Shown here: one piece after another, positions 7,184 to 7,817 of the stretch
Layout of the letters: every line of letters begins with the position of its first letter
How positions within the stretch are numbered: the first letter of the stretch is position 1
Assembly (NCBI GenBank): GCA_029287755.1
Contig: JARFQM010000096.1
Location: forward strand, 1-7,817
Source of the DNA: Desulfofustis sp.
Lineage (GTDB): Bacteria > Desulfobacterota > Desulfobulbia > Desulfobulbales > Desulfocapsaceae
Direction of reading: 5' to 3'
Length of the DNA stretch: 7,817 nt
Made by a program: the position numbers and the translations under genes
Notes under the pieces: model-generated
Told to the model about the DNA's origin: nothing
Database searches by the model: none
What the model saw: the letters and a program-made list of their open reading frames with translations, nothing else

Positions 7184-7216
7184 CTGTTTGACCTTCCTTT
7201 TTTCCATACAAATCCC

Positions 7217-7223
7217 AGGAGAG
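7217..7223 (+). promoter_or_regulatory. Ribosome binding site of DUF3604 gene
   Basis: AGGAGAG, six bases before the ATG at 7230. This near-perfect Shine-Dalgarno fixes the start and supports a real gene even though its stop lies outside the window. Confidence 0.85.
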
Positions 7224-7229
7224 TAAGGC

Positions 7230-7817
7230 ATGATATGGTTAATAAAACGTTTTACGACTACCTCAATATGTACCTTAACCGTTCTTTTCATTTACAGTGG
7301 TTTAACAAACGCCTCACCTTATGATGTACAAGTTACTCCTGATAAACTGGCCTCAGAGCCCGTTTACTCACCGTTTGTCAATAGAGCCTACCCGGACCAG
7401 GTCTTGTTTGGCGATTCACATTTTCACACCAATCTCTCCTTCGACGCCGGGCTCGTTGGCACCAGACTCACTGTTCACGATGGCTATAAGTTTGCAAGAG
7501 GGGAAAAGGTCATCTCAAATACCGGCCAGCCGGTCCAATTGATTAGGCCCCTCGATTTTCTCGTTGTTACTGACCATGCCGAGTTCATCGGTTTGGCGCC
7601 TATGATCCAGGAATCTGAACCCACTCTTTTGGCGGATCCGTGGGGCAAGTCTATCTATGACTTGTTCAATTCCGGTCAGGAAGGCCGCATGCAGGCCTTT
7701 TCTGAGATAATTGAAATCGGTACCGTGACCATGGTCAACCCATTCAGCAGTGACGAGGCCGTCAGCAACATCTGGCAGGACTTTGTCGAGATTGCTGACA
7801 CCTACAACGAGCCTGGC
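7230..7817 (+). CDS. DUF3604 family exported protein, N-terminal part (runs off the window)
   Basis: An open frame of 196 codons with no stop before the window end. Residues 1-28 form a signal peptide: basic MIWLIKR, a hydrophobic core, and likely cleavage after T-N-A. The mature part carries NRAYPDQVLFGDSHFHTNLSFDAG (GD-x-H64-x-H66-x-N) and LDFLVVTDHAEF (D115-H116), both typical of DUF3604. In that family these His and Asp residues recall the metal-binding motifs of PHP-type phosphoesterases. Family members usually run past 600 residues, so about two thirds is missing here. The start is fixed by AGGAGAG at 7217-7223. The protein should be periplasmic or outside the cell; its reaction is not established. 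Family call is confident, function is not. Confidence 0.9.
   Translation, partial: MIWLIKRFTTTSICTLTVLFIYSGLTNASPYDVQVTPDKLASEPVYSPFVNRAYPDQVLFGDSHFHTNLSFDAGLVGTRLTVHDGYKFARGEKVISNTGQPVQLIRPLDFLVVTDHAEFIGLAPMIQESEPTLLADPWGKSIYDLFNSGQEGRMQAFSEIIEIGTVTMVNPFSSDEAVSNIWQDFVEIADTYNEPG

Larger units (their letters stand above)
6305..7229. other. 0.9-kb AT-rich region with no convincing gene
   Basis: Between the divergent PgpB-like and DUF3604 genes I see only short open frames, such as a GTG-started 70-codon frame at 6937-7149 (Lys/Gln-rich, no family recognised) and a 51-codon open stretch on the minus strand at 6544-6696. No tRNA-like, CRISPR-like or insertion-sequence-like structure was seen. 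It must contain the promoters of both flanking genes. A perfect TTGACA lies at 7118-7123 but has no good -10 at normal spacing. A near 18-bp repeat (6518-6563) and a long hairpin (7135-7183) are listed separately. It may be decayed coding or mobile DNA. Confidence 0.6.

Noticed and set aside
7321..7542. 73-residue plus-strand frame
   Set aside because: Out-of-frame shadow of the DUF3604 gene, which has the ribosome site, signal peptide and family motifs.

Overview
The window (7817 bp, mixed base composition) reads as an ordinary bacterial chromosome segment. It is most likely proteobacterial and plausibly a marine or environmental gammaproteobacterium. That guess rests on the gene families seen (a two-HKD cardiolipin synthase, a PgpB-like PAP2 phosphatase, an HlyD/DUF2955 pair, a DUF3604 protein with a lipid-free signal peptide) and on Shine-Dalgarno-led starts. 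No ribosomal or marker gene is present, so the taxonomic guess is soft.

Layout, left to right. (1) 105-1604 (+) is an intact cardiolipin synthase with two N-terminal membrane segments and two complete HKD motifs. (2) 1605-3164 is a decaying stretch. It holds a 25-bp imperfect palindrome, a 43-codon ORF of unknown meaning, a TMEM175/DUF1211-type channel gene cut by an in-frame TAG, an apparently intact short DUF2391-type membrane gene coupled to it by an ATGA overlap, and a second copy of the first part of the cardiolipin synthase gene. That copy is about 88% identical over 201 bp, has an in-frame TGA in place of a Trp codon, and has no catalytic domain. (3) 3240-5455 (+) is a two-gene unit encoding an HlyD/EmrA-type membrane fusion protein and a DUF2955 (FUSC-like) inner-membrane protein, probably an efflux system. 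(4) 5492-6304 (-) is a PAP2 phosphatase very like PgpB, convergent with the efflux pair. (5) 6305-7229 is about 0.9 kb of AT-rich sequence with no convincing gene. It holds a short tandem motif repeat and a long bulged hairpin. (6) 7230 to the window end (+) is the signal-peptide-bearing N-terminal part of a DUF3604 protein that runs off the edge.

The common thread is the cell envelope. PgpB-like enzymes dephosphorylate phosphatidylglycerophosphate to phosphatidylglycerol, which cardiolipin synthase consumes, and the other genes encode membrane or exported proteins. The two phospholipid genes are not in one operon, so a functional link is only suggested. I did not find a convincing new multi-gene system. 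The most unusual part is the 1.5-kb stretch at 1605-3164, where broken and duplicated membrane-protein genes sit around one intact reading frame.
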